In this document: one piece after another, positions 9,384 through 18,224 of the stretch
Numbering within the stretch: position 1 is the first letter of the stretch
Layout: each line of letters begins with the position of its first letter
NCBI RefSeq assembly: GCF_012911025.1
Contig: NZ_WUEI01000005.1
Location: forward strand, 35,585-99,584
Direction of reading: 5' to 3'
DNA length: 64,000 bases
Source of the DNA: Azoarcus sp. TTM-91
GTDB lineage: Bacteria; Pseudomonadota; Gammaproteobacteria; Burkholderiales; Rhodocyclaceae
The notes under the pieces: model-generated
Told to the model about the DNA's origin: nothing
Database searches by the model: none
Seen by the model: only the letters and a program-made list of their open reading frames with translations
Made by a program: the position numbers and the translations under genes

Positions 9384-11366
9384 ATGAACCATCCCGACGC
9401 CGCGCAGCAGCCCTTGCCGCCAGTCCGGGGGAAATGGCTGCACATCCTGCCCATCCTCAGCCTCGCCCTGTTCCTCGCGGCGCTCGCCGTGCTGGTATGG
9501 CTGACGCGGGAATATGACGCGGACGAGCAGCAGGCCATCCTCATCAACGACGCCCTGTGGATGGAGCAGAACCTGCGCTTCCAGCTCGACCGCAACGAGG
9601 CGCAGCTGCAGCAGCTGGGCCCGGAGCTGCTGCGCGAGGAACGAATGTCGGCGCAGACCGAGGCGCAGCTGCGCCAGTTGCTCAGTCAGGAGCGCGGGCT
9701 CGTACGCATCCTGTGGCTGGACCAGGATGGCAAGGTGCGCGGCGCCTTGCCGCCGGCGGCGGACGAGCACCTGGTCGGCGAAGCCGCGGGCGCCATGTCC
9801 TCCGAAACCATCTTCCGCCTCGCCCGCGCGGTCGGTCGCCCGGTATATGGCCCCGCCTACACGGTGATGGGCGACAAGACGCATTTCGAGGTGGATGTGC
9901 CCGCCTGGTCCGACGAAGCCTTCCTCGGCATGGTGGTGGGCGTGTATTCGCTCTCCGACCTGGTGGTACGCGAACTGCCCTGGTGGTTCTCCGAGCGCTA
10001 CCGGGTAGCGGTGCTGGATGCGGACGGCCGCGAGATCGCCGCCAAGTCCAAGATCGCGCCGCTGGAAGCCCGCCGCAGCTACAGCATGAACTTCGACCCG
10101 CCCGGCCATGGGCTGACACTGCAGATCACCCCCTACAAGGCGGAGACCCGCTGGATTCCGGTGCTGCTGACAGCGTCCATTGCGCTGCTCGGCGGCATCG
10201 TGGTCTGGAGCTTCTGGCAGGTACGCCGCCAGCTCACCAAACGCCAGGCGGCGGAACAGGCGCTGCTGGAGGAATCCGCCTACCGCAAGGCGATGGAGGA
10301 TTCGCTGATCACCGGCCTGCGCGCCCGCGACCTCGAAGGCCGCCTCACCTATGTCAACTCCGCCTTCTGCCGCATGACCGGCTACGACGCGGGCGAGCTG
10401 CTGGGCCGGCCACCGCCGATGCCGTACTGGGAGCCAGACCACATCGAGCGACGGCGCGAACTCTACGAGCGCATCCAGAACAAGGGCTCGACCCCGGACG
10501 GCGTCGAGATCAAGTTCCGGCGCAAGAATGGCGAGCGCCTGGACGTGCTGCTGTTCGAGGCGCCGCTGATCGACGCCCAGGGCCGCCACACCGGCTGGAT
10601 GGGCTCGGTGCTGGACATCACCGAGCAGAAGCGCGCCCACGCCCTCGCCCACCAGCAGGAAGAGCGCCTGCAGGCCACCTCCCGCCTGGTCACCATGGGC
10701 GAGATGGCCTCCACGCTGGCCCACGAGCTCAATCAGCCACTGGCCGCCATCGCCAGCTACAACAGCGGCTGCATCAACCGCCTCGCCGCCGGCGAGGTGG
10801 ACCGAGGCGAGCTGCGCGACATCCACGAGAAGCTCGGCCGGCAGGCGCGGCGGGCGGGCGAGATCATCCGCCGGGTGCACGATTTCGTCCGCCGCTCGGA
10901 GCCCAAACGCGAGCAGCTGGACCTCAATGCGGTGATCCGCGATGCGGTCGGCCTCATCGAAGCGGACGCGCGCAAGCGGCGCATGCGCATCGCGACCGAA
11001 CTGGCACCACGGCTGCCCCAGGTCGCCGCCGACCCGGTGATGATCGAGCAGATCATCGTCAATCTCGTCCGCAACGGCATGGATGCAATGCGGGAAACAC
11101 CCGCCGGCAAACGCGTCGTTACCGTCTCCACTCATGCCGCCAACGGCATGGTCAGCGTCCGGGTGTCCGACCGCGGTAGCGGCATCGACAGTGAAACCGC
11201 CAGCCACCTGTTCCAGCCCTTTTTCACCACCAAGCAGGAAGGAATGGGCATGGGGCTGAACATTTGTCGCTCCATCGCCGAACTCCACCATGGCCGCCTG
11301 GCTTTTGAGCCTAACCCGGAGGGCGGTACCATCTTCACCCTGTCGCTTCCCATAGACCCCACATGA
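9384..11366 (+). CDS. dctS: Membrane sensor histidine kinase, DctS/DctB-like
   Basis: A 660-residue inner-membrane kinase, likely sensing dicarboxylates for the divergent TRAP genes. Parts in order: TM1 (about 20-40), a periplasmic sensor domain (about 41-255), TM2 (about 257-279), a coiled segment, a PAS domain (about 305-415), the dimerisation/phosphoacceptor helix with TLAHELNQPLAAI (His447), and an HATPase domain with N, G1 and G2 boxes (VNLVRNGMDAM, VSDRGSGID, GMGMGLNICRSI). The response regulator follows with a 4-base overlap. The gene name rests on architecture and neighbours. Confidence 0.88.
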   Translation: MNHPDAAQQPLPPVRGKWLHILPILSLALFLAALAVLVWLTREYDADEQQAILINDALWMEQNLRFQLDRNEAQLQQLGPELLREERMSAQTEAQLRQLLSQERGLVRILWLDQDGKVRGALPPAADEHLVGEAAGAMSSETIFRLARAVGRPVYGPAYTVMGDKTHFEVDVPAWSDEAFLGMVVGVYSLSDLVVRELPWWFSERYRVAVLDADGREIAAKSKIAPLEARRSYSMNFDPPGHGLTLQITPYKAETRWIPVLLTASIALLGGIVVWSFWQVRRQLTKRQAAEQALLEESAYRKAMEDSLITGLRARDLEGRLTYVNSAFCRMTGYDAGELLGRPPPMPYWEPDHIERRRELYERIQNKGSTPDGVEIKFRRKNGERLDVLLFEAPLIDAQGRHTGWMGSVLDITEQKRAHALAHQQEERLQATSRLVTMGEMASTLAHELNQPLAAIASYNSGCINRLAAGEVDRGELRDIHEKLGRQARRAGEIIRRVHDFVRRSEPKREQLDLNAVIRDAVGLIEADARKRRMRIATELAPRLPQVAADPVMIEQIIVNLVRNGMDAMRETPAGKRVVTVSTHAANGMVSVRVSDRGSGIDSETASHLFQPFFTTKQEGMGMGLNICRSIAELHHGRLAFEPNPEGGTIFTLSLPIDPT

Positions 11367-11965
11367 CCCAAGCTTGCGCGCACATCATCGATGACGATGA
11401 AGCCATCCGCGATGCCCTGCAATGGCTGTTCAAGACCCGCGGCGTCGCCACCCGGCTGTGGCCCAGCGCCGAGGCTTTCCTGGAAGCCTGGCAGACAGAC
11501 TGGCCCGGTTGCATCGTGCTGGACATCCGCATGGACGGCATGAGCGGCCTGGAGTGCTTCGAGGCATTGCTTACGCGAGGCAACCGCCTGCCGGTCATCT
11601 TCGTCACCGGTCACGGCGACGTGCCGATGGCGGTGGCCGCCTTGAAGAAGGGGGCCTATCACTTCATCGAGAAGCCTTTCAACGATAACGACCTGGTCGA
11701 CCTGGTCGAGCAGGCCATCGCGCATGACGACGAGAACCGCCAGGCCGCCGCCGACCGCGGCACCGTCGAAGCCCGACTGGCCACACTGACGGCACGCGAG
11801 CGCGAAGTGATGGATCTGATCCTGGAAGGCAAATTCAACAAGGTAATCGCCGACGAACTGGCGATTTCCATGCGCACGGTGGAAGCCCACCGCTCCCGCG
11901 TGTTCGACAAGATGAAGGTGCGCTCGGCGGTGGAGCTTGCGCAGATGCTGACTGCCCTGCGCTGA
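11363..11965 (+). CDS. dctR: FixJ/NarL-type response regulator, DctR-like
   Basis: A 200-residue two-domain regulator. The receiver domain has acidic residues at 10-12 (DDD), the phospho-acceptor Asp54 (VLDIRMDGMSG), Thr82 (VTGHGD) and Lys104 (EKPF). A LuxR-type helix-turn-helix follows (about 137-198: LTAREREVMDLILEG, KVIADELAISMRTVEAHRS). Its start overlaps the kinase stop by 4 bases. The likely target is the dctP promoter; the DNA site was not identified. It ends 17 bases from the convergent tilS. Confidence 0.92.
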   Translation: MTQACAHIIDDDEAIRDALQWLFKTRGVATRLWPSAEAFLEAWQTDWPGCIVLDIRMDGMSGLECFEALLTRGNRLPVIFVTGHGDVPMAVAALKKGAYHFIEKPFNDNDLVDLVEQAIAHDDENRQAAADRGTVEARLATLTAREREVMDLILEGKFNKVIADELAISMRTVEAHRSRVFDKMKVRSAVELAQMLTALR

Positions 11966-11982
11966 GGTCCAGGGCTTAAGGC

Positions 11983-13332
11983 TTAGGGTTCCCCCGCAGG
12001 CGGAACAAGCGGCAGCCATTCGACGGCCACGGCGTCTTCGTCCGCCGCCGCGGCGAATTCCGCCGCGGTGCCGATGCCGCCCACCCAGGCGGCACAGCCG
12101 TCCACCTGCAACACCGGCAATCGCTCCCGCTGCCAGGCGGGAATACCCGCCTCCTGGCACAGGTTCTTGAAACTCCTGCTCGGCCGACCGGCAACCAGGC
12201 GCAGGCGCATCCCCGGCCAGCGAGGCAACAGTCGCAAAGCGTGGGCAGCCTGCAAGCGCGCAGCGGAAAGCCCCTCGCCCCGGGCCGACGAGAACCGCAG
12301 CACCCCGCCCAGCCACGGCACCTCGGCTTCGCCTGCCCACGCTCTGGCTGCCGCACCCGCCAGCGAAGCCGCCGGCTCCAGCCAGACCTTGCCGCGGTAG
12401 CAGCAACAATCAAGCGCCCCCAGCGCCACCCGGAAGCCCCGCGCAGCCTCAACGCCGTGCAACTGGCGGATCACCTCCAGCAAGCGCGCCCGCGCCGGCA
12501 TCTCCGCGCCCAGGCGGCCCGCCTGCCAGCGCAGCAGATTGGCGCAGCGCGCTTCGCTGAGCCGGAGCAGTTGCGCCCTCTCCAGGGACTGGCCTCCACA
12601 TGCGGCCTCGTCCATCGCGGCAAGCTCATCCAGCAGCGCGCTCGCTTCACGAAAGTTGGCAGCAGCGCGCGCCAGCGTACGGGCGGCACCGGGAAAACCC
12701 TCCTCCATCGCCGGAAGCAGACGGTGCCGCAGATCGTTGCGCGTGTAGCGCCGATCCTCGTTGCTCTCGTCCTCGACCCATTGCAGCCCATGCTCGCGAG
12801 CATAGGCCTCGATCTCCGCACGGCGGCTGTCCAGGAGCGGGCGCAGGCGGCCCGGCTGCTGCCCGGCGGGGGCTTCCCGCTCCGCCATGCCGGCGGCGCC
12901 GCGCACCCCTGCACCCCGCAGCAGGCGGAACAGCACGGTTTCCGCCTGATCATCCGCATGATGGCCGAAGACCAGCCAGTCGCACTCGCTGGCCAGCAGC
13001 ACCCGGTGCCGGGCTCGCCTTGCCGCCGCCTCCAGCCCGGCCGGATCGTCGCGCGCTACATCGACCCGATGCACTGTCAGCGGCACCCCGGCAGCGGCGC
13101 ATAGTTCACGGCAGAACGCGGCCCAGGCATCGGCATGCGGGCTGAGGCCATGATGCACATGCACCGCGGTCAGCCGGAAAGACAAACGGGCCCGCAGGCC
13201 CGTCAGGATATGGAGCAGAACGCGGGAATCCACCCCGCCGGACAAGGCGCAGCACAGCCTGCTTCCTTCGGTGACATCCGCCTGCACCAGCGCCCTCAGC
13301 ACCTGCGCAGGCAGAGGAGAAACCACAGCCAT
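11983..13332 (-). CDS. tilS: tRNA(Ile)-lysidine synthetase
   Basis: Modifies C34 of tRNA-Ile(CAU) to lysidine so that it reads AUA. The 449-residue protein has the N-type ATP pyrophosphatase P-loop SGGVDS (31-36), the FGHHADDQAETVLFRLLRG segment, and the C-terminal TilS domains. ATG at 13332 is chosen because the conserved N-terminal part begins there and it clears accA by 14 bases; the longer open frame would run back across accA. It is co-directional with and probably co-transcribed from accA. Confidence 0.94.
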   Translation of the reverse strand: MAVVSPLPAQVLRALVQADVTEGSRLCCALSGGVDSRVLLHILTGLRARLSFRLTAVHVHHGLSPHADAWAAFCRELCAAAGVPLTVHRVDVARDDPAGLEAAARRARHRVLLASECDWLVFGHHADDQAETVLFRLLRGAGVRGAAGMAEREAPAGQQPGRLRPLLDSRRAEIEAYAREHGLQWVEDESNEDRRYTRNDLRHRLLPAMEEGFPGAARTLARAAANFREASALLDELAAMDEAACGGQSLERAQLLRLSEARCANLLRWQAGRLGAEMPARARLLEVIRQLHGVEAARGFRVALGALDCCCYRGKVWLEPAASLAGAAARAWAGEAEVPWLGGVLRFSSARGEGLSAARLQAAHALRLLPRWPGMRLRLVAGRPSRSFKNLCQEAGIPAWQRERLPVLQVDGCAAWVGGIGTAAEFAAAADEDAVAVEWLPLVPPAGEP

Positions 13333-13346
13333 CGTCCCGGCTGCGG

Positions 13347-14315
13347 TCAGGCTGCCTGCTGTTCCTTGAAGCGCCCGTAACCCATCAAGCGCTCCAGGCG
13401 CTGCTCGATCAGCTCGGCCGGCGACAGTGAGTCGACCTGGCGCAGCGCTTCGCCCAATGCCCGCTTCAGGCTTTGGGCCATGGCACGATGATCGCGATGG
13501 GCACCGCCCACCGGCTCGTTGATGATCTTGTCGATCAGCCCCAGCGACTTGAGCCGCGCCGCGGTGATGCCCATGGTTTCGGCCGCCTCGGAAGCCTTCT
13601 CCGCACTCTTCCACAGGATGGACGCGCAACCTTCCGGTGAAATCACCGAATAGGTGGAGTACTGCAGCATCATCGTCTGGTCGCCCACCGCGATCGCCAG
13701 CGCGCCGCCGGAACCGCCTTCGCCGATCACCGTGCAGATCAGCGGCACCTTGAGCTCGGCCATCACGTAGAGGTTGTGGCCGATCGCTTCCGACTGGCCG
13801 CGCTCCTCGGCACCGATCCCCGGATAGGCGCCCGGCGTATCGACGAAGGTGAACACCGGCAGGCCGAACTTCTCCGCCAGCTTCATCAGGCGCATCGCCT
13901 TGCGATAGCCCTCGGGGCGCGGCATGCCGAAATTGCGGGCGATCTTTTCCTTGGTATCCCGGCCTTTCTGGTGACCGATCACCACGCAGCTCTGGCCGTT
14001 GAAGCGCGCCAGACCGCCGACGATAGCTTTGTCATCGGCGAAGGCGCGGTCGCCATGCAGTTCCTCGAAGTCGGTGAAGATGTGCTGCACGTAGTCCAGC
14101 GTGTAGGGACGCTGCGGATGGCGCGCCACCTGGGCGATCTGCCACGGCGTGAGCTTGGCGTACAGCTCCTTGGTCAGCACCTGGCTCTTGGCCTCCAGGC
14201 GCGCGATCTCTTCGGAGATATCGACAGCGGAATCGTCCTGCACGAAACGCAGCTGCTCGATCTTTCCCTCGAGCTCGGCGATCGGTTGTTCGAAATCCAG
14301 AAAGGTGGTCTTCAT
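13347..14315 (-). CDS. accA: Acetyl-CoA carboxylase carboxyltransferase alpha subunit
   Basis: Transfers the carboxyl group from carboxybiotin to acetyl-CoA in fatty-acid synthesis, with AccD. The 322 residues match the family length. Visible segments are the N-terminal [19 protein letters not shown], the [12 protein letters not shown] core, [20 protein letters not shown] and [10 protein letters not shown]. The ATG at 14315 has a GGGAAAGG ribosome-binding site and the family N-terminus. The biotin carrier gene accB starts at the far end of this window, so the subunits are encoded apart. Confidence 0.97.
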   Translation of the reverse strand: MKTTFLDFEQPIAELEGKIEQLRFVQDDSAVDISEEIARLEAKSQVLTKELYAKLTPWQIAQVARHPQRPYTLDYVQHIFTDFEELHGDRAFADDKAIVGGLARFNGQSCVVIGHQKGRDTKEKIARNFGMPRPEGYRKAMRLMKLAEKFGLPVFTFVDTPGAYPGIGAEERGQSEAIGHNLYVMAELKVPLICTVIGEGGSGGALAIAVGDQTMMLQYSTYSVISPEGCASILWKSAEKASEAAETMGITAARLKSLGLIDKIINEPVGGAHRDHRAMAQSLKRALGEALRQVDSLSPAELIEQRLERLMGYGRFKEQQAA

Positions 14316-14409
14316 CTGACCTTTCCCAGCAAGAAAGTCGGCCATTGTAACCTGCCGTTGCCGCGCACCGGTGTAACTCGCCTGGCGCGCGGCATGACGG
14401 CCCTGGCCC

Positions 14410-15366
14410 TTAGTGCGCCGCCTCGTCCGCGCTGCGGCGAAGGCTGAGCCAGACCGACACGGCAAGGATTGCCGCGACCACCCCCAGGGAGACGAAGATC
14501 GGGATCTTGAACCACTCCACGATCAGCATCTTCACGCCGATGAAGATCAGGATCACCGCCAGGCCGTACTTGAGCAGCGAGAAGCGGTTGCCCAGGTCAG
14601 CCAGCAGGAAGTACATCGCCCGCAGGCCGAGAATGGCGAAAATGTTGGACGTCAGCACGATGAAAGGGTCGGCGGTGATGGCGAAGATCGCCGGGATGCT
14701 GTCCACCGCGAACACCACGTCCGAGATCTCGACCAGCACCAGCGCCAGCAACAGCGGCGTGGCGTAGCGCACTCCGTCGCGCATCACGAAGAAGCGCTCG
14801 CCTTCCAGCGTCGGCGTCACCGGATAGTGGTTGCGGATGAAGCGGACGACGGGATTGCTCGCCAGATCGGGATCGTGGTCGGCCAGCCACAGCATCTTCG
14901 CCCCGGTTACCACCAGGAAAGCACCGAAGATGTAAAGGATCCAGTGGAACTCGCTGATCAGCCAGCTGCCCGCGAAGATCATGCCGGTGCGCAGCACGAT
15001 GGCGCCGACGATGCCGTACAGCAGCACCCGGCGCTGCAGTTCGATCGGCACCGAGAAGAAGCCGAAGATCAGCATCCAGACGAAGACGTTGTCCACCGCC
15101 AGCGACTTCTCCAGCAGATAGCCGGTGAAGAACTCCATCGCCTTCTGGTTGGCCAGCGCGCGGCCGGCTTCGGCATCCAGATACCACCACAGTCCGGCAT
15201 TGAAGAGCAGGGCTACGCACACCCAGGCAATGGACCAGCCCGCCGCTTCTTTCAAGGACACCTTGTGCTGATGCCCACCCTTGAAGAGGAAAAGATCCAC
15301 CGCCAGCATCACCAGCACCACGGCGGCGAACACCGCCCACATCCACCACGTTCCTATCGATTCCAT
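14410..15366 (-). CDS. TerC-family integral membrane protein (probable Mn2+ exporter)
   Basis: A 318-residue polytopic protein of the TerC/Alx family. The N-terminus [20 protein letters not shown] is followed by the acidic helices typical of the family ([36 protein letters not shown]), whose Asp residues are implicated in metal transport. The start at 15366 is set by the family N-terminus and lies 21 bases after the terminator hairpin of the leader. A yybP-ykoY riboswitch in the leader strongly suggests manganese control and a role in Mn2+ efflux. The family is linked to Mn by established work on Alx and MntP. Confidence 0.93.
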   Translation of the reverse strand: MESIGTWWMWAVFAAVVLVMLAVDLFLFKGGHQHKVSLKEAAGWSIAWVCVALLFNAGLWWYLDAEAGRALANQKAMEFFTGYLLEKSLAVDNVFVWMLIFGFFSVPIELQRRVLLYGIVGAIVLRTGMIFAGSWLISEFHWILYIFGAFLVVTGAKMLWLADHDPDLASNPVVRFIRNHYPVTPTLEGERFFVMRDGVRYATPLLLALVLVEISDVVFAVDSIPAIFAITADPFIVLTSNIFAILGLRAMYFLLADLGNRFSLLKYGLAVILIFIGVKMLIVEWFKIPIFVSLGVVAAILAVSVWLSLRRSADEAAH

Positions 15367-15384
15367 GCAACACACCTCGACGAA

Positions 15385-15424
15385 AGAAAAAACGGCCGGG
15401 TCCGGAGGACACAGGCCGTTTTCG
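15385..15424 (-). terminator. Leader terminator of the TerC gene (riboswitch expression platform)
   Basis: On the minus strand AAAACGGCC pairs with GGCCGTTTT across a GC-rich loop and is followed by TTTTTTCTTTC, 19 bases before the start codon. A strong terminator at the end of a riboswitch leader and in front of the start codon implies control by transcription attenuation. Confidence 0.8.
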
Positions 15425-15439
15425 TCGAAGGAGTTACGG

Positions 15440-15576
15440 ATCGACGCGCGCACCTTGCCCTACGGCAAGGTCTTGCTCGCAACCAACCACGTTGCCCACA
15501 GTACCGGGGGACCGCGAAACTGGTGCGGCGCCACCGTGATGACGATACTGCAGCGAAAAGCTACTCCCCTTGAACG
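15440..15576 (-). promoter_or_regulatory. yybP-ykoY manganese riboswitch
   Basis: Read on the minus strand, the leader has the class hallmarks: AAGGGGAGTAGC near the 5' end (15571-15560), a CGTCATCACGG segment, the CCGGTACTG / GGCAACG core, GGTTGGTTGCGAGCAAGACC, and a closing stem ACCTTGCC / GGCAAGGT (15452-15473). This class senses Mn2+ and is the usual leader of TerC/Alx, MntP and P-type ATPase genes. A terminator and a TerC gene follow directly. The boundaries are approximate. Confidence 0.88.
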
Positions 15577-16028
15577 GTCGGAAGTGTAGCGCCGCGGCCC
15601 TGGGCGCCGTCAAGGACTATCCTCCCCGAACGGTGACAGAGAAAAGCGGATACGGCATGATGCTTGCACCTTTAACAACGCAAAGGAGCCGCGGGATACA
15701 CCGATCCCGCCCCATGAGTAGTCGAAGTTCGCCCTCGGCGGCATACTCTCCGGCCCCCTCCGTGGCCAGCGTCAAGGCAGTTTCCGACGTCCCTCCCGCC
15801 CCCATCGCGGCCTCTGCGGAATTCTCCGATTCCGACACGCCGGGGCGATGTAGCCCCCGCAAGTCCTCTGCGATTCTTTCCTGCGACGGCCTCCGGCCAG
15901 TGCCCGCCGGTGCACGGCCGCCTCTAGCCGTCGGCGCTCCCGCCACGCATCGCGCCCCAGCCCTCAGCCGCACTCCTGCTGCGCCTGCGGCCAGCCATGC
16001 CCAGAAGCCTTTCTTCGGATAATCACAG
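15577..16028. other. Gene-free stretch between the TerC leader and the CNNM gene
   Basis: About 450 bases without a recognisable gene. It should hold the promoter of the TerC transcript and that of the CNNM gene. Two adjacent hairpins are visible: CCTTT/AAAGG at 15669-15686 and GCGGGAT/ATCCCGC at 15691-15710. A weak open frame on the + strand (15570-16022) has low-complexity Pro/Ala/Ser content and no family features, so it is not called. Confidence 0.5.
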
Positions 16029-17354
16029 ATGGAAATCGTGTTTCTCGTCGTCCTCGTCATCCTGAATGGGGTCTTCGCCATGTCCGAGATCGCGCTGGTC
16101 ACCGCGCGCCGGGCACGGCTGGCAAAACGGGCGGAGGAAGGGGATACCGCCGCCGCTGTCGCGATGAAGCTGGGCGAAGACCCAACCCGCTTCCTGTCCA
16201 CCATCCAGATCGGCATCACCTCCATCGGCATCCTCAACGGCATCGTCGGCGAGGCCGCGCTCGCCAAACCGCTGGCGATCTGGCTGCAGGAGCTGGGGCT
16301 GCCCCAGCGCCCGAGCGAAATCGGCTCGACCATCCTGGTCGTGCTGGTAATCACCTACATCTCCATCGTCGTCGGCGAGCTGGTGCCCAAGCGCATCGGC
16401 CAGATCTCGCCGGAAGGCATCGCCCGCCTGGTGGCGCGTCCGATGAACGCGCTGGCCATCGTCTCCCGGCCCTTCGTGATCCTGCTCTCCATCTCCACCG
16501 ACACCCTGCTGCGCCTGCTCGGCAAGCGCGACCTAGGTGGCCCCAGCGTGACCGAGGAAGAGATCCACGCCATGCTGGAAGAGGGCTCGGAGGCTGGCGT
16601 GATCGAGAAGCACGAGCATGAAATGGTGCGCAATGTGTTCCGCCTGGACGACCGCCAGATCGGCTCGCTGATGGTGCCGCGCGCCGACATCCTGTGGCTG
16701 GACCTCAACCATCCGCTGGATGCCAACTTGGCGCGGGTCGCCGAGTCCGAGCACTCCCGCTTCCCCGTCTGCCGGGGCGGCCTGGACAACATCGTCGGCG
16801 TGGTCGCCGCCAAGCAACTGTTCAACCAGACCCTGCGCGGCGGCTCCATCGACCTGTCCTCCCAGCTTCAGCCGGCGGTATACGTGCCGGAATCGCTAAC
16901 CGGCATGGAGTTGCTGGACCAGTTCCGCACCTCTGGTACCCACATGATGTTCGTCATCGACGAATACGGCGAGGTGCTGGGCATGGTGACGCTGCAGGAC
17001 GTGCTGGAGGCGGTGACCGGCGAATTCCGACCGCACAACCTGGAAGACGCCTGGGCGGTGCAGCGCGAAGACGGCTCCTGGCTACTGGATGGTTTGATTC
17101 CGCTACCGGAACTCAAGGACCGGCTGGAACTGAAGACGGTGCCGGAGGAGGAGAAGGGCCGCTACCACACCCTGTCGGGCATGGTCCTGTGGCTGCTCGG
17201 CCGCCTGCCACGAACCGGCGACATCACCATCTGGGAGCAATGGCGCCTAGAGGTGGTGGACATGGACGGCAAGCGCATCGACAAGATCCTGGCCACCCGC
17301 CTGCCGGATCTGGAGGCCTCCGCGGAAAACCCCGGTCCGGCGCGAGAAAACTAG
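16029..17354 (+). CDS. CNNM/CorC-family (UPF0053, HlyC-like) transporter
   Basis: A 441-residue membrane protein of the CNNM/CorC family, linked to Mg2+ or Co2+ efflux and Na+-coupled transport. Visible parts are the N-terminal CNNM domain with membrane helices (MEIVFLVVLVILNGVFAMSE, SEIGSTILVVLVITYISIVV, GELVPKRIGQ), a CBS pair in the middle (RQIGSLMVPRADILWLDL, FVIDEYGEVLGMVTLQDV), and a C-terminal CorC/HlyC domain (ERVE-like stretch with YHTLSGMVLWLLGRLP). The ribosome-binding site is weak. It stands beside other ion-handling genes. Confidence 0.9.
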   Translation: MEIVFLVVLVILNGVFAMSEIALVTARRARLAKRAEEGDTAAAVAMKLGEDPTRFLSTIQIGITSIGILNGIVGEAALAKPLAIWLQELGLPQRPSEIGSTILVVLVITYISIVVGELVPKRIGQISPEGIARLVARPMNALAIVSRPFVILLSISTDTLLRLLGKRDLGGPSVTEEEIHAMLEEGSEAGVIEKHEHEMVRNVFRLDDRQIGSLMVPRADILWLDLNHPLDANLARVAESEHSRFPVCRGGLDNIVGVVAAKQLFNQTLRGGSIDLSSQLQPAVYVPESLTGMELLDQFRTSGTHMMFVIDEYGEVLGMVTLQDVLEAVTGEFRPHNLEDAWAVQREDGSWLLDGLIPLPELKDRLELKTVPEEEKGRYHTLSGMVLWLLGRLPRTGDITIWEQWRLEVVDMDGKRIDKILATRLPDLEASAENPGPAREN

Positions 17355-17392
17355 GGCTGACGCGCCCAAAACCTTAGTGGTTTCTTAAAACA

Positions 17393-17414
17393 GGGATGAC
17401 GCAGCCGTCATCCC
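17393..17414. repeat. Perfect inverted repeat upstream of the ATPase remnant
   Basis: GGGATGACG and CGTCATCCC form perfect 9-bp arms with a 4-base loop, 39 bases after the CNNM gene. It could be an operator or a weak terminator. A TATAGT-like sequence follows at 17420-17425. Confidence 0.5.
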
Positions 17415-17455
17415 CGCGGTATAGTTTTGGGCAAACAAATTACACTGCGGGCCCG

Positions 17456-17465
17456 CCCCCCCCCC
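17456..17465. repeat. Homopolymer tract of ten C
   Basis: Ten consecutive C residues lie between the inverted repeat and the ATPase remnant. It is the longest single-base run I noticed in the window and is slippage-prone in replication and in sequencing. Confidence 0.9.
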
Positions 17466-17567
17466 AAGGACAACACCGGACCCAGCCCATTCAGCCCTGT
17501 TCCGCACCGAATCCGCCCGCTCCTTGTCTTCGGCGCCTGCGAGCGGCTGGGATAGCCGTGGCGGCCC

Positions 17568-18224
17568 TTGACCGCCCTCGGCCCCAATGGCGGCCAGACC
17601 CTGGTCGTCATCGCCGCCATCCTGTTCGAACTCACCTTGCCCCTGACACCGGCGCAGGTGCTGTGGGTGAATATGGTCACCTCCAGCTGCCTTGGCCTGG
17701 CGCTCGCCTTCGAGCCAGGGGAGAAAGGCCTGATGCGCCGCCATCCCCGCCCGCCGGGGGAGGCCCTGCTGTCCGGCTTCTTCATCTGGCGCGTAGCGCT
17801 GGTCTCCACCCTGATGATGCTCGGCGCGCTGGGCCTCTTCCTGTGGGAACTGGAGAGCGGCACCGGCATCGAGACGGCCCGCACCATGGCAGTCAACGCC
17901 ATTGTCGTCAGCGAGATGTTCTACCTGCTCAACAGCCGCTTCATCTTCGCCCCGGTGCTGACGCGCAACGGCCTCTTCGGCAATCCCTACGTGCTGCTCG
18001 CCATCGTCGCCTGCATCCCCCTGCAGCTACTCTATACGCATGCCGCACCCATGCAGGCCACCTTCGGCTCGGCCAGCCTCGGCCTGCAGGAATGGAGCAA
18101 GGTCATCGCCGCCGGCATGCTGATCTTCTGCGTTGCCGAGCTGGAAAAATTGATACTACGCAGAAACGGCCTCGCCCCCCGCCTCTCTCACCACCGACAA
18201 CCTGGACCCAGGAGAACACCATGA
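17568..18224 (+). pseudogene. 3' remnant of a P-type cation-transporting ATPase
   Basis: The 218 codons match only the C-terminal membrane part of a Ca2+/cation P-type ATPase: GPNGGQTLVVIAAILFELTL, TPAQVLWVNMVTSSCLGLAL, ARTMAVNAIVVSEMFYLLNS and ending near CVAELEKLILRR. The actuator, phosphorylation (DKTGT) and nucleotide-binding domains, roughly three quarters of a normal 850-900-residue protein, are missing. The frame is closed upstream by TAG at 17553, and the only start is a TTG with no ribosome-binding site. The stop overlaps the downstream Usp start as ATGA, so the original gene pair was translationally coupled. It is most likely the product of a deletion. Confidence 0.82.

Noticed and set aside
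9231..11291. A 686-codon open frame antisense to the DctS-like kinase gene
   Set aside because: High GC content gives long antisense frames by codon bias. The protein has no family features and no ribosome-binding site, while the plus-strand frame has a complete kinase.
15570..16022. A 150-codon plus-strand frame before the CNNM gene
   Set aside because: Low-complexity Ala/Pro/Ser content, no recognisable domain, and its start lies inside the riboswitch region of the other strand.
17396..18220. N-terminal extension of the Usp protein through the ATPase remnant region
   Set aside because: The extension is in another frame than the ATPase remnant, is Pro/Arg-rich and has no ribosome-binding site. 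The ATG at 18221 has GGAG and the first UspA fold begins right after it.
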